Origin: Pseudomonadota bacterium
Lineage (GTDB): Bacteria; Myxococcota_A; Bradymonadia; Bradymonadales; GCA-2716585
Direction of reading: 5' to 3'
Length of the DNA stretch: 47,259 nucleotides
NCBI GenBank assembly: GCA_005804885.1
Contig: SYOX01000242.1
Location: 1 to 47,259, forward strand
Below are positions 9,339-16,916 of this stretch, one piece after another (position 1 is the stretch's first letter; the number at the start of each line of letters is the position of its first letter). A model generated the notes under the pieces. The model searched no databases. It saw nothing but the letters and a program-made list of their open reading frames with translations, and was not told the origin of the DNA. A program made the translations under genes and the position numbers.

Positions 9339-10938
9339 CCGTCAGGGCCCAGAAGGTCTCGGGGGTCGGGCTGCCGAGGGCGGAGCCGGCGACCTTGTTG
9401 ATCTCAATCTCGTAGAACTCGCCGGGCAAGAAGACGCCGTAGACCAGGAAGGCCTCAAGCTCCTTGTTGAGCTGCTGGTTGAGCTGAACGTCGATCTCGG
9501 TGCCGAGGCCCTTGCCCAGCCGCGTCTCGGCGAAGAACTCCTCGCGGCTGTAGCCGAAGGGCGGGTCGATGTTGTCGAGGTTGTTCGGGTCCAGGAAGGT
9601 CGAGCCGGTGTCGGAGAGCAGCCACAGGTCGGCCCGCAGGCTCGTGCCGATCATCGTCACGCCCAGGCCGCCGTGGATGATCTGCGTGCCCGAGGCGCGC
9701 TCGATGTCGTGGGGAGAGAAGGTGACGCCGCTGCTGCTGGTGTGGGCCGCGGGGTACCAGCCTGCGTAGCGACCCAGGTTCAGGCCGCCGAGCCGGCGGC
9801 CCTTGAAGCCGACGAAGCCGCGCTCGAACTCCAGGCCGTCGGAGGCGTAGTCGGGGCCGTCGAAGCTGTAGAAGTCGCCGGCGAGGTCGAGGCTGAAGTC
9901 CTCGGTGACCTTGAAGGAGACCTCCAGGCCGGCGCCGAAGGCGTTGCCCGAGATCTCGACGTCGCGGGCGACGACCTCCTTGCGGTCGATGCCCTGGGAC
10001 TTGGCGAACTCGCCGAAGAGGCGAAGCTCAAGGCCGCTGTCCTCGGGCTTGAGGGTGTAGGAGAGGCGCGCGCCGAAGAGGTTGACGAAGTCGTTGTCGG
10101 AGAAGTTGCCCAGGGTGCCGCCGAAGCTCACGTCCGCGCCCGAGTCGCCCACCGGGCCGCCGCCGATGTCGGCGTGGAAGACGTAGGCCTTGACATCAAG
10201 ACCATCGACAATCTTGTCGTTCTCGTAGATCGCCCCGGAGCGCAGGGTGTAGCTGTCGCCCCGGAGGCCGAAGATCGTCTCCCGGCCGCTGATGTAGCGG
10301 GCGAAGGCCGCGTCGGGGAAGTCGTGGTTGGTGAAGTAGTCCATCGCCAGCACCCGCAGCGCGCCGCCGGCGCCGAAGTCCGCCGTGACCACCAGGGCGT
10401 CGAGGATGTCGTCGAAGATGTAGTCGCGCGGCACCCCACCGATCGTGAAGGGCTGGCGGCCGGCCGAGAAGGTCAGCGTGAAGTTCTCGCTCTTGATCGG
10501 CGTGTACAGGATCGTCAAATTCGAGAAGGCCAGCGCCCCCGACAGCTCCGCCTCGCCGCCGATCTGATCCTCGCCCCACAGGCCGTTGTGTCCCAGGCCC
10601 ACGTTGACCCGGACCTCGTCGTTGACCTGATAGCCCACGAAGGCGCTGATCGAGGAGTAGGCGAAGTTGTGCACGTCGTCCGAGTCGATGATGGACTGGT
10701 CGCTGCTCTCGTCCAGCAGGCGCAGATCGAGGTTGTCGTAGGCGTGGAACTCGCTGCGCAGCGTGAACTCCGTCTCCAGCGCCGCGGGCTTGTCCGGGTC
10801 CGCGCTGCCTGAGCCCGCCTCGGGGTTGCCCACCGACAGACCTCCGCCAGACTGCGCCTGCGCGAGGCTGGCCGCTGACATCCACGTCAGCACCAGGGAG
10901 GCGCTCACAGCAAGGGATCCGGGGATTGCTCGTCTCAT
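9316..10938 (-). CDS. Predicted outer-membrane beta-barrel protein
   Basis: A 540-residue protein with a cleavable signal peptide (MRRAIPGSLAV... ending SLAQAQ-S near residue 30). The mature part alternates hydrophobic and polar residues in beta-strand patterns (FTLRSEFHAYDNLDLR, LSYTLKPEDSGLELRLFGEF) and ends in GGVSVTF. A terminal Phe with alternating residues is the classic BAM recognition signature. I see no TonB box, plug or OmpA domain, so it is probably a porin-like barrel without known substrate. The ATG at 10938 follows GGAGG; the open frame extends upstream through the 15-bp repeats but has no start signal there. It sits centrally in the surface-protein cluster. Confidence 0.8.
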   Translation of the reverse strand: MRRAIPGSLAVSASLVLTWMSAASLAQAQSGGGLSVGNPEAGSGSADPDKPAALETEFTLRSEFHAYDNLDLRLLDESSDQSIIDSDDVHNFAYSSISAFVGYQVNDEVRVNVGLGHNGLWGEDQIGGEAELSGALAFSNLTILYTPIKSENFTLTFSAGRQPFTIGGVPRDYIFDDILDALVVTADFGAGGALRVLAMDYFTNHDFPDAAFARYISGRETIFGLRGDSYTLRSGAIYENDKIVDGLDVKAYVFHADIGGGPVGDSGADVSFGGTLGNFSDNDFVNLFGARLSYTLKPEDSGLELRLFGEFAKSQGIDRKEVVARDVEISGNAFGAGLEVSFKVTEDFSLDLAGDFYSFDGPDYASDGLEFERGFVGFKGRRLGGLNLGRYAGWYPAAHTSSSGVTFSPHDIERASGTQIIHGGLGVTMIGTSLRADLWLLSDTGSTFLDPNNLDNIDPPFGYSREEFFAETRLGKGLGTEIDVQLNQQLNKELEAFLVYGVFLPGEFYEIEINKVAGSALGSPTPETFWALTGGVSVTF

Positions 10939-11264
10939 GCCACCCTCCAATCGGTACTCAACTGATGCTCTGGCTGCGCCGCCGCGCACTCTGCCGCCTG
11001 TGTCCGCAGACCTCGGGCAAATTGCCCTCGGGCAGATTGCCCTCGGGCAGATTGTCCTCGGGCAAATTGCCCTTGCTCTTACACGAGGAAGCCCGCCGCG
11101 TTCAAGCCCGGGGCCGACGATCGGCCGCCTTTGTTTCGATGGGTCGGCGCCGTGAGCGGGCACACCGATCCCGACGGGTGGGTGTTGTCGGCGGGCGCGC
11201 CGACCCATGGCGCTCAACGCGCCCAACCAGCCCGTCGGTCATCTCCGAACCCGAAGAGAGGGGT
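10939..11264. other. Intergenic region upstream of the beta-barrel gene
   Basis: No gene supported. It contains the four-copy 15-bp array (11012-11071) and, at its far end, a hairpin at the end of the upstream OB-fold gene. The arrangement suggests that the barrel gene has its own control region despite sharing orientation with its neighbours. Confidence 0.5.
11012..11071. repeat. Four tandem 15-bp repeats upstream of the beta-barrel gene
   Basis: Four contiguous units of CTCGGGCAAATTGCC / CTCGGGCAGATTGCC / CTCGGGCAGATTGTC / CTCGGGCAAATTGCC. The inner GGCAAATTGCC is a near-palindrome. The array ends about 75 bp upstream of the ATG, where an activator or repressor binding array could lie; simple microsatellite expansion is the alternative. 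Confidence 0.85.
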
Positions 11265-11266
11265 TC
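11247..11266 (-). terminator. Hairpin overlapping the stop of the OB-fold lipoprotein gene
   Basis: GAACCC (11247-11252) pairs with GGGTTC (11261-11266) around an 8-nt loop. The stop codon occupies 11265-11267, so two of its bases are in the stem. Confidence 0.45.
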
Positions 11267-12362
11267 AGTCCAGCTCCTGGACCTGACCCAGATCCAGCAG
11301 CCACATGGCGCGATCGAAGTTGTTGACGACGGGGCCTCGAATCTGCAAACGAGCGCCAACACTGGGGAAAAAGCCGCGACGCTGGAGCTCGGAGTCGACG
11401 CCCACCATCCAGCACTTCGGCAGCGCGTCGTTGGACACCGAGGTGCCGCCCAGGCGCAGGCAGGCCTCGGCGCAGGCGTCCCCGCAGACCAGCGCGGACT
11501 CGCAAGGGCCTTGCTGGCAGGCGAACTCGCAGGAGCGGACGCACTGGAGCGCCTCGCCCTGGAAGGTCTGGCCGCCGACGCCGACGGGAATGGGCGTGCT
11601 GGTCAGGACCAGGGAGCCGAAGTTATCGTTGGTGGGCTGGATGTGGACGAAGCCCTCGATCTGCTTGACGCGCGAGGCGTCGGCGGCCGTGAAGGGCTCG
11701 GACTTTTTCTCGAAGAAGATGGGCTTGATGACCTGCCCGCCCTCGATGGCCTGGGGGGCCGGCTCGATGTCGGAGAGCAGGATCGCGCGGGTGTCCAGAT
11801 CCCGGCCGAAGGTCAACATCAGCGCGTTGACCTTGACCTTGACCCGATCGCCGTAGGACCAGGGCGTCACGCGGCTGTCGCGCAGCACCACGATCCCGCC
11901 CGTGTCGTCCTCCAGCGTGAACGAGCCGTAATGGCGCTCGTCCTGGCCGCAGACCGTCACCTTCATGTACTGGCGAGGGTAGATGGTGACGACGGCCTCG
12001 ATCTCGATGGGGAGCTCGTTGACGACCCTCGGGCTGCCGCCGCGGCACTGGAAGGCGCCAGGGCCGTCGAAGACCCCGGGTGCCGCGAAGATGTCGGGGT
12101 CGTTGAAGCCGGCCTCCTCGGTGGGGAAGAGCGCGATCAGATCCGCGATCCCCTTCTGACCCGGCCTGGGCAGGCCGTAGCCGGCGCCATCGCGGCGCTC
12201 TCTGTAATCGATCTGGGCGGCCGCCGGCTCCGGCGCGTCGCCGGTGCCCCAGATCTCCTCGCCGGAGAGCGGATCCTCGCGAGGATCGACGCAGGCCCCG
12301 AGGGCGAGCGCCGCGCCCAACGCCAGGATGATGCCTATCGCTCTGATTGCCCTTGGTCGCAT
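11265..12362 (-). CDS. OB-fold-containing lipoprotein
   Basis: A 365-residue lipoprotein with a standard lipobox (ALGAC). Residues about 115-205 read as an OB-fold: PIEIEAVVTIYP, YGSFTLEDDTGGIVVL, then YGDRVKVKVNALMLTFG. This is the pattern seen in OB domains accompanying secreted nucleases and in DUF5689-like domains. A second strand set (QIEGFVHIQPTNDNFGSL) suggests another OB-like half, followed by a Cys-rich insert with eight cysteines near residues 278-310, probably disulphide-bonded. The ligand is unknown; OB-folds bind nucleic acid or oligosaccharides. It lies directly downstream of another tandem-OB lipoprotein, with 118 bp between them. Confidence 0.75.
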   Translation of the reverse strand: MRPRAIRAIGIILALGAALALGACVDPREDPLSGEEIWGTGDAPEPAAAQIDYRERRDGAGYGLPRPGQKGIADLIALFPTEEAGFNDPDIFAAPGVFDGPGAFQCRGGSPRVVNELPIEIEAVVTIYPRQYMKVTVCGQDERHYGSFTLEDDTGGIVVLRDSRVTPWSYGDRVKVKVNALMLTFGRDLDTRAILLSDIEPAPQAIEGGQVIKPIFFEKKSEPFTAADASRVKQIEGFVHIQPTNDNFGSLVLTSTPIPVGVGGQTFQGEALQCVRSCEFACQQGPCESALVCGDACAEACLRLGGTSVSNDALPKCWMVGVDSELQRRGFFPSVGARLQIRGPVVNNFDRAMWLLDLGQVQELD

Positions 12363-12480
12363 GGCTCACCCCGCTGTCGTCGTTCCGTCGAGTCGCGCGC
12401 CAGACCGCGCCGCTGAAGTCTACGCAGGAGCCGCGCAGACTTCAAACATCAAGGCGAGGTCTGGCCGCGAAGGTCGGGCC

Positions 12481-13509
12481 TTACTGCATGTTGCTGTCGG
12501 CCAACCAGGTGAAGTTGCCCACGTCGAGCTGGGCCTGGCCGTTGAAGACCCCGACGGGGCCGACGAAGGTGACGCAGGAGCCCTGGCTCATGTCGATGAA
12601 CATGCTCGGGCGGCTGCGCAGGATCACGTCGGTGGCGCCGCCGAAGTCGAACTGGTAGCAGAGGCTGGGATCGCCGCAGGCCGTGCCGGCGTCCACGAGC
12701 GTGCCGGTGACGCGGATGAGCTTGTTGACGTCGGTGGTGTTGATGGCGCCGCCGGTGCGGTCGTCGATGAAGACGGGGTTGTTCTCGCTGACCAGCGACC
12801 AGGAGCCCTCGGCGACGCCGGTGATCTCGGGGATGCCGCGGAAGTTGGAGATCTGGGTGACGTTGACGCTGACCTTCTGGCCGACCTTGATGTTGAAAGG
12901 CGTGTGGTTGGCGACCCCTTCGGCGAAGAAGAAGACCTTGACGGCGCAGTTGGCGTCCGCGAGCCAGAACTCGCGGTTGGCGCGGGGGACGGGCTGGTTG
13001 GCCGAGTTGAAGGACGAGGCCACCACCGTCGCCCCGGTCACCTGCAGGTTCACCGGCAGATCGACGCTGTCCATGCCCTCGCCCAGCATCGGGATCTGGC
13101 CGCAGAGCGCGCCGAGGCCCGCGTCGTTGGTGAAGGGGGTGAAGCTCGGCACGCCGCCGTTGGGGTTGGGCACGTCGCCGTCCTCGCCCGGGAAGACCTG
13201 GCCGACGTAGGTCAGGTTCTCCAGGCAGTCGCCGTTGGGGCCGGGGTTGCCCTCGGGCTGACCCTCGGGCTGGCCTTCCGGCTGGCCTTCCGGCTGAGCC
13301 TCGGGCTGGCCCTCAGGCTGGCCCTCGGGTTGACCCTCGGGCTGACCCTCAGGCTGACCCTCAGGCTGCCCCTCGGGCTGCGCCTCGGGCTGGCCCTCGG
13401 GCTCGGGGGTGCCGGCCGGATCGGCGGCGTCGTCCGCGCATCCGACGGCAAAGAGCCCGAGGGCGGACAAGGAGAGGATCAGGGCGAGGCGAAGCAGCGA
13501 GTTCTTCAT
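12481..13509 (-). CDS. Tandem OB-fold lipoprotein with QPEG-repeat linker
   Basis: A 342-residue lipoprotein (MKNSLLRLAL..., lipidation at AVGC). After about 30 residues comes a linker of about a dozen QPEG/QPEA tetrapeptides, likely an extended stalk away from the outer membrane. The globular part reads as two OB-folds. The first holds FWLADANCAVKVFFF and KVGQKVSVNVTQI; the second holds LIRVTGTLVD, YQFDFGGATDVIL and GSCVTFVGPVGVFNGQAQL. The last block is characteristic of OB-type exported domains. It would be the first gene of the cluster if the cluster is one transcript. The linker's 12-bp repeats make length variation likely. Confidence 0.75.
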   Translation of the reverse strand: MKNSLLRLALILSLSALGLFAVGCADDAADPAGTPEPEGQPEAQPEGQPEGQPEGQPEGQPEGQPEGQPEAQPEGQPEGQPEGQPEGNPGPNGDCLENLTYVGQVFPGEDGDVPNPNGGVPSFTPFTNDAGLGALCGQIPMLGEGMDSVDLPVNLQVTGATVVASSFNSANQPVPRANREFWLADANCAVKVFFFAEGVANHTPFNIKVGQKVSVNVTQISNFRGIPEITGVAEGSWSLVSENNPVFIDDRTGGAINTTDVNKLIRVTGTLVDAGTACGDPSLCYQFDFGGATDVILRSRPSMFIDMSQGSCVTFVGPVGVFNGQAQLDVGNFTWLADSNMQ

Positions 13510-13724
13510 GGCTTGGCTCGGGGCTGGGGTCCTGGTGATCAACGCCCTCTGGGCGTCTGGCAGTCGGGGTGTCTGTCTAGCCCAAGCGCTCGGCAGGGTC
13601 AACCAGGCGCTGTCGATCCCCGACACGTCGCCCTCCCCCCGCGCCCCTCCGACAAGGCGCCGATCGCGATCGACTTGTCCTTCGCTCGTCGGTCGCCGCA
13701 AGGACCGCGTGTCCAACCATCGGA
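13510..13724. other. Intergenic region upstream of the surface-protein cluster
   Basis: This should contain the promoter of the QPEG lipoprotein gene, but I could not pick a convincing -35/-10 pair. The 35-bp tandem array starts at its far end. No gene seen. Confidence 0.35.
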
Positions 13725-14123
13725 GTCGACTTCGTTGACGGGCACGTCAGGATCGACGAGTCGACTTCGTTGACGGTCACGTCGGGATCGGCGAGTCGAC
13801 TTCGGTGGTGGACAAGGGGAGATCGGCGAGTCGACTTCGTTGACGGTCACGTCGGAATCGGCGCGTCGACTTCGTTGATGGGCAAGGAGAGATCGGCGAG
13901 TCGACTTCGTTGACGGACAAGGAGGGATCATCGAGTCGACTTCGTTGACGGACAAGGAGGGATCATCGAATCGACTTCGTTGGTGGGCACGTCGAGATCA
14001 ACGAGTCGACTTCGTTGTCGGTCACGTCGAGATCGGCGAGTCGACTTCGACGACGCACACGTCGGGATCGGGGAGTCGACTTCGTTGTCGGTCACGTCGG
14101 GATCGGCGAGTCGACTTCGTTGA
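13725..14123. repeat. 35-bp tandem repeat array, 12 units
   Basis: The core GTCGACTTCGTTGACGG recurs with starts at 13725, 13760, 13795, 13830, 13865, 13900, 13935, 13970, 14005, 14040, 14075 and 14110, an exact 35-bp period with no indel; the last unit is partial. The core is an imperfect dyad (GTCGAC/GTTGAC around TTC) and is followed by GATCGGCGA. The middle part alternates between TCACGTCGG-like and ACAAGGAGG-like versions. Because 35 is not a multiple of 3 the frame rotates each unit, so the array is not coding. There are no unique spacers, so it is not CRISPR. Confidence 0.95.
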
Positions 14124-14124
14124 T

Positions 14125-14433
14125 GCGATCTGCACGTTGACGGTCCACCCGGGCTCACTCGGCGACCCCTTCGGGGCCGCCATCGCCGCCCGGGCCTTGG
14201 GTTTTGTCCTGGGTCGCCCCGCCATCCGGCGGGGCTGGCGACGGGGTGTCAGCCTTCGTGGGGCGTGTCCCCAGGGTCGAGTTCACAGCAGAAGGAAAGG
14301 GGCAGACATCGAGCGACCTTGAGAGGGTCTGTCCCTCGATTGTTGAAGGCCCGTCGCCAGCCCCGCAGGGGCGTCCCTGGACAAAATGTAGGCCCGGGCG
14401 CAAGCCCGGGTGGACCGTCAACGTGCAGATCGC
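14125..14433. repeat. 309-nt nested palindrome between oppositely oriented 35-bp arrays
   Basis: The outer arms are perfect 31-bp inverted copies (14125-14155 and 14403-14433). Inside, 14189-14220 pairs imperfectly with 14368-14398 (TTTTGTCC against GGACAAAA plus CCCGGGCC against GGCCCGGG). Inside that, 14231-14245 pairs perfectly with 14350-14364 (15 bp). The apex has GGGGCAGAC (14299-14307) against GTCTGTCCC (14327-14335). The result is one long imperfect hairpin or cruciform. No convincing gene lies within it. Confidence 0.9.
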
Positions 14434-14436
14434 ACC

Positions 14437-14506
14437 ATCGAAGTCGACTCGCCGCTCTCCCCTTGTCCGTCATCGAAGTCGACTCGCCGATCTCCCCTTG
14501 CCCGTA
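14437..14506. repeat. Two inverted copies of the 35-bp unit
   Basis: GTCGAC cores at 14443 and 14478, again 35 bp apart, in the opposite orientation to the main array. They extend the palindrome outward beyond its 31-bp arms. Confidence 0.9.
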
Positions 14507-14570
14507 ATACGAGCGTCCCTCCCTCTTGCGAAGCGGAGGCAGTGCCTCTCGGGGGAGGACAGGAGGGGGA

Positions 14571-14592
14571 GTGGACCGTCAACGTGCAGATC
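14571..14592. repeat. Third copy of the palindrome-arm sequence
   Basis: The 22 bases from GTGGACCGTC to GTGCAGATC at 14571-14592 repeat the inner part of the 31-bp arm in the same orientation as the right arm. They sit immediately before another short block of 35-bp units, so arm plus array behaves as a repeated composite element. Confidence 0.85.
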
Positions 14593-14700
14593 ACATCAAC
14601 GAAGTCGACCCGCCGATCCCGAAGTGTCCGTCATCTCTGCTGATTCGCCGATCTCTCCGTGTCCTGCAACGAAGTCGACCCGCCGATCCCCCTTGTGCGT
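14593..14700. repeat. Three more inverted 35-bp units abutting the FGE-like gene
   Basis: Cores at 14604 and 14674 flank a degenerate unit at 14639, keeping the 35-bp phase. The block ends exactly at the stop codon of the FGE-like lipoprotein gene (14701). Confidence 0.85.
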
Positions 14701-16893
14701 TCAGGGGGCCAGGACGACCGTGCGGACGGGCCGGAAGCCGACGTCGTAGCGGCGATCCTTGGGGTTGTGCTTGTCGCGCGAGGCCGCCCGGCAAAGCTGG
14801 GCGGGATCGGCGAAGTTGCCCCCGCGGTGCAGGCGGTTGCCGTCCCCGCCGATGCCCGTCGGATCGACGGTCTCTGGCGGGACCGCGCTCCCGTGCCGAT
14901 CCCAGACCCACTCGTCGACATTGCCGAGCATGTCGTACAGGCCCCAGGCGTTGGGCAGCTTCCCCCCCACCGGCTGGGGTCGAGCCTGAGGGCCAGGCAC
15001 GGTGGCGTTGGGGCAGTACCAGCCGATGGGATCGAGCGCGGGATCGCGAGACTCGGGGGTGCAGCCTGTCGCGATCGTCAGATCGCCGCCGTAGGTCATC
15101 GTCGCGGTGACGGCGCGGGCGGCGTACTCCCATTCGGCCTCCGTCGGCAGCCGCCAACCGTTGCAGTCCAGGTCCAGCTCCACGTCGGCCGTACAGTCAA
15201 ACCTGTCGTTGCACGTCGTGTCTCCCAGATCGCAGCCCGTCCCGACGGCCCCGACGCAGCCGACCGGCTCAAAGCAGCGCGTCAGCCCGTCCCTGTCCGA
15301 GAGCCGGTTGAGGTACTCCCAGACGTCCCACCAGTTGACCCGCTCGACCGGGCACGCGTCGCACCCCTCGATCAACGAGGGGTCCGTCCCCATGACCTCC
15401 CGCCACTGCGCCTGGGTCACCTCGGTCTCTTGAATGATGAAGTGCCGCGTCAAGGTGATGTCCCGCCGCACCTCCTCATTGGCGATCCGACCCGGCTCGT
15501 TGGCCAGCGATCCCATCGCGAAGACCCCCGGCTCGACGAGGACGAAGTTCTCGGCGCAGACCACCGCACAAATCGCCGCCTCGGGGCCGTCGCAGACCAC
15601 CCGACCCAGACCACAAGGGTCGCAGGGCAACCCCGGCGTCATGTCCAGCACCCCGCACCCTCCGCACAGGTTGACCAGCTCCTCCCCCCCCTCACCCACG
15701 CACTCCAGCCCCTCGCCGCCCCCGGCGCAAACGAGCCGACCCGAATCGCACAACCCGCAGGGATCTCCCGGGGCTCCCTGCAGCGGGGCACACCCCCCGC
15801 AGGCGTTGGCCTCGGTGGCGCCATTGCAGATCGTCGCGTCCGGGGTCGCGCAGATGAAGGTCCCGTCCTGGCAGGCGCCGCAGGGCGCCAGCGGCTCATT
15901 CTCAAGCTCGCCGCAGCCGCCGCAGTCGTTGACGGCGATCCCCTCGCAGACCAGCGTCTCAAGCCCCCGACACTCGAAGATCCCAAGGCAAGCCAGCTGC
16001 CCGCACTGCCCCCCTGGCTCGCCGGGCAAGGGCGCGCACCCGCCGCAGGCGTTGAGCGCCTCCTGGCCCAGATCGCCGACACACTCCAGCGCCTCTCGAT
16101 CCCCCCGACAGGTCAGGCGACCTGATCCGCACGTCCCGCACGCGTCTCCTGGCGCGCCCTCCAGCTCATCGCAGCCCCCGCACGCGTTGAGCGCGTCTTG
16201 ACCCGGATCCGCCGCGCAGGCCAGCCCGCCCGCGTCGTCGCAAGCCAGGACGCCCAGCCCGCACGTCCCGCAGGCGTCCCCCTGCGCCCCGACCAGCACC
16301 CCGCACCCGCCGCAGGCGTTGAGCGCCTCCTGACCCAGATCGCCGACACACTCCAGCGCCTCTCGATCCCCCCGACAGGTCAGGCGACCTGATCCGCACG
16401 TCCCGCACGCGTCTCCCGGCGAGCCCTCCAGATCGTCGCAGCCCCCGCACGCGTTGAGGACACCCGGACCCAGATCTCTCCCGCAGACCAGCTCGCCCGC
16501 GCCATCGCAGGTCAGCGCGCCCAGCCCGCACGTCCCGCAGGCGTCCCCCTGTGACCCGACCAGCACCCCGCACCCGCCGCAGGCGTTGAGCGCCTCCTGG
16601 CCCAGATCGCCGCTGCACTCCAGCGCCTCCCTGTCTCCCCGACAGACCAGGCGCCCTGAGTCGCACGACCCGCACGCGTCTCCCGGCGCGCCCTCCAGAT
16701 CATCGCAGCCCCCGCACGCGTTGGGCGGACAAGATCCCTTGCCCGGCACGAAGCGCTCCCCGTCGATCCCGACGGCGCTGTTGCACGACGACAGGCCCAG
16801 GGCCGCCAGAGCGAGACAGGAAGAGAGCGCCCAGCAGAGCGCTCCGGACACACCAGGGGGGGTTTGGTTCATGAAACGCGCCCGCCACCTCAT
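14701..16893 (-). CDS. Cys-rich-repeat lipoprotein with C-terminal FGE/SUMF-like domain
   Basis: A 730-residue lipoprotein (lipidation near LGLSSC). Nine Cys-rich repeats of about 40 residues, each built on NACGGC..L.G.PGDACG.C.SGRL.C, fill residues about 55-440. The C-terminal 260 residues are a formylglycine-generating-enzyme-like (PF03781) domain: MGSLANEPGR, ETEVTQAQWREVMG, CPVERVNWWD, WRLPTEAEWEYAAR, NVDEWVWDR and RGGNF near the end. The catalytic Cys pair of true FGE is not present; only LCRAASRD keeps one Cys. It is therefore likely a binding or structural member. The start is uncertain: ATG 16893 supplies a basic n-region (MRWRARF); ATG 16872 is the alternative. It lies 23 bp after addA. 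Confidence 0.8.
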   Translation of the reverse strand: MRWRARFMNQTPPGVSGALCWALSSCLALAALGLSSCNSAVGIDGERFVPGKGSCPPNACGGCDDLEGAPGDACGSCDSGRLVCRGDREALECSGDLGQEALNACGGCGVLVGSQGDACGTCGLGALTCDGAGELVCGRDLGPGVLNACGGCDDLEGSPGDACGTCGSGRLTCRGDREALECVGDLGQEALNACGGCGVLVGAQGDACGTCGLGVLACDDAGGLACAADPGQDALNACGGCDELEGAPGDACGTCGSGRLTCRGDREALECVGDLGQEALNACGGCAPLPGEPGGQCGQLACLGIFECRGLETLVCEGIAVNDCGGCGELENEPLAPCGACQDGTFICATPDATICNGATEANACGGCAPLQGAPGDPCGLCDSGRLVCAGGGEGLECVGEGGEELVNLCGGCGVLDMTPGLPCDPCGLGRVVCDGPEAAICAVVCAENFVLVEPGVFAMGSLANEPGRIANEEVRRDITLTRHFIIQETEVTQAQWREVMGTDPSLIEGCDACPVERVNWWDVWEYLNRLSDRDGLTRCFEPVGCVGAVGTGCDLGDTTCNDRFDCTADVELDLDCNGWRLPTEAEWEYAARAVTATMTYGGDLTIATGCTPESRDPALDPIGWYCPNATVPGPQARPQPVGGKLPNAWGLYDMLGNVDEWVWDRHGSAVPPETVDPTGIGGDGNRLHRGGNFADPAQLCRAASRDKHNPKDRRYDVGFRPVRTVVLAP

Positions 16894-16916
16894 CTTCAGG
16901 GTGCCATCACCGAGGG

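Noticed and set aside
10939..11226. N-terminal extension of the barrel protein with AICPR repeats
   Set aside because: It comes from translating the 15-bp iterons; the ATG at 10938 has a Shine-Dalgarno and begins a normal signal peptide.
13599..14158. Proteins with repeated VNEVDS/STRRSR motifs encoded in the array
   Set aside because: The 35-bp period rotates the reading frame, so apparent peptide repeats arise in every frame; there is no ribosome binding site or codon bias.
13725..14700. CRISPR array
   Set aside because: The period is 35 bp for repeat plus 'spacer' together, the intervening bases are themselves repetitive, unit orientation flips, and no cas gene is present.
14701..16893. 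Active formylglycine-generating enzyme for sulfatases
   Set aside because: The catalytic Cys pair is not seen and there is no sulfatase gene nearby.
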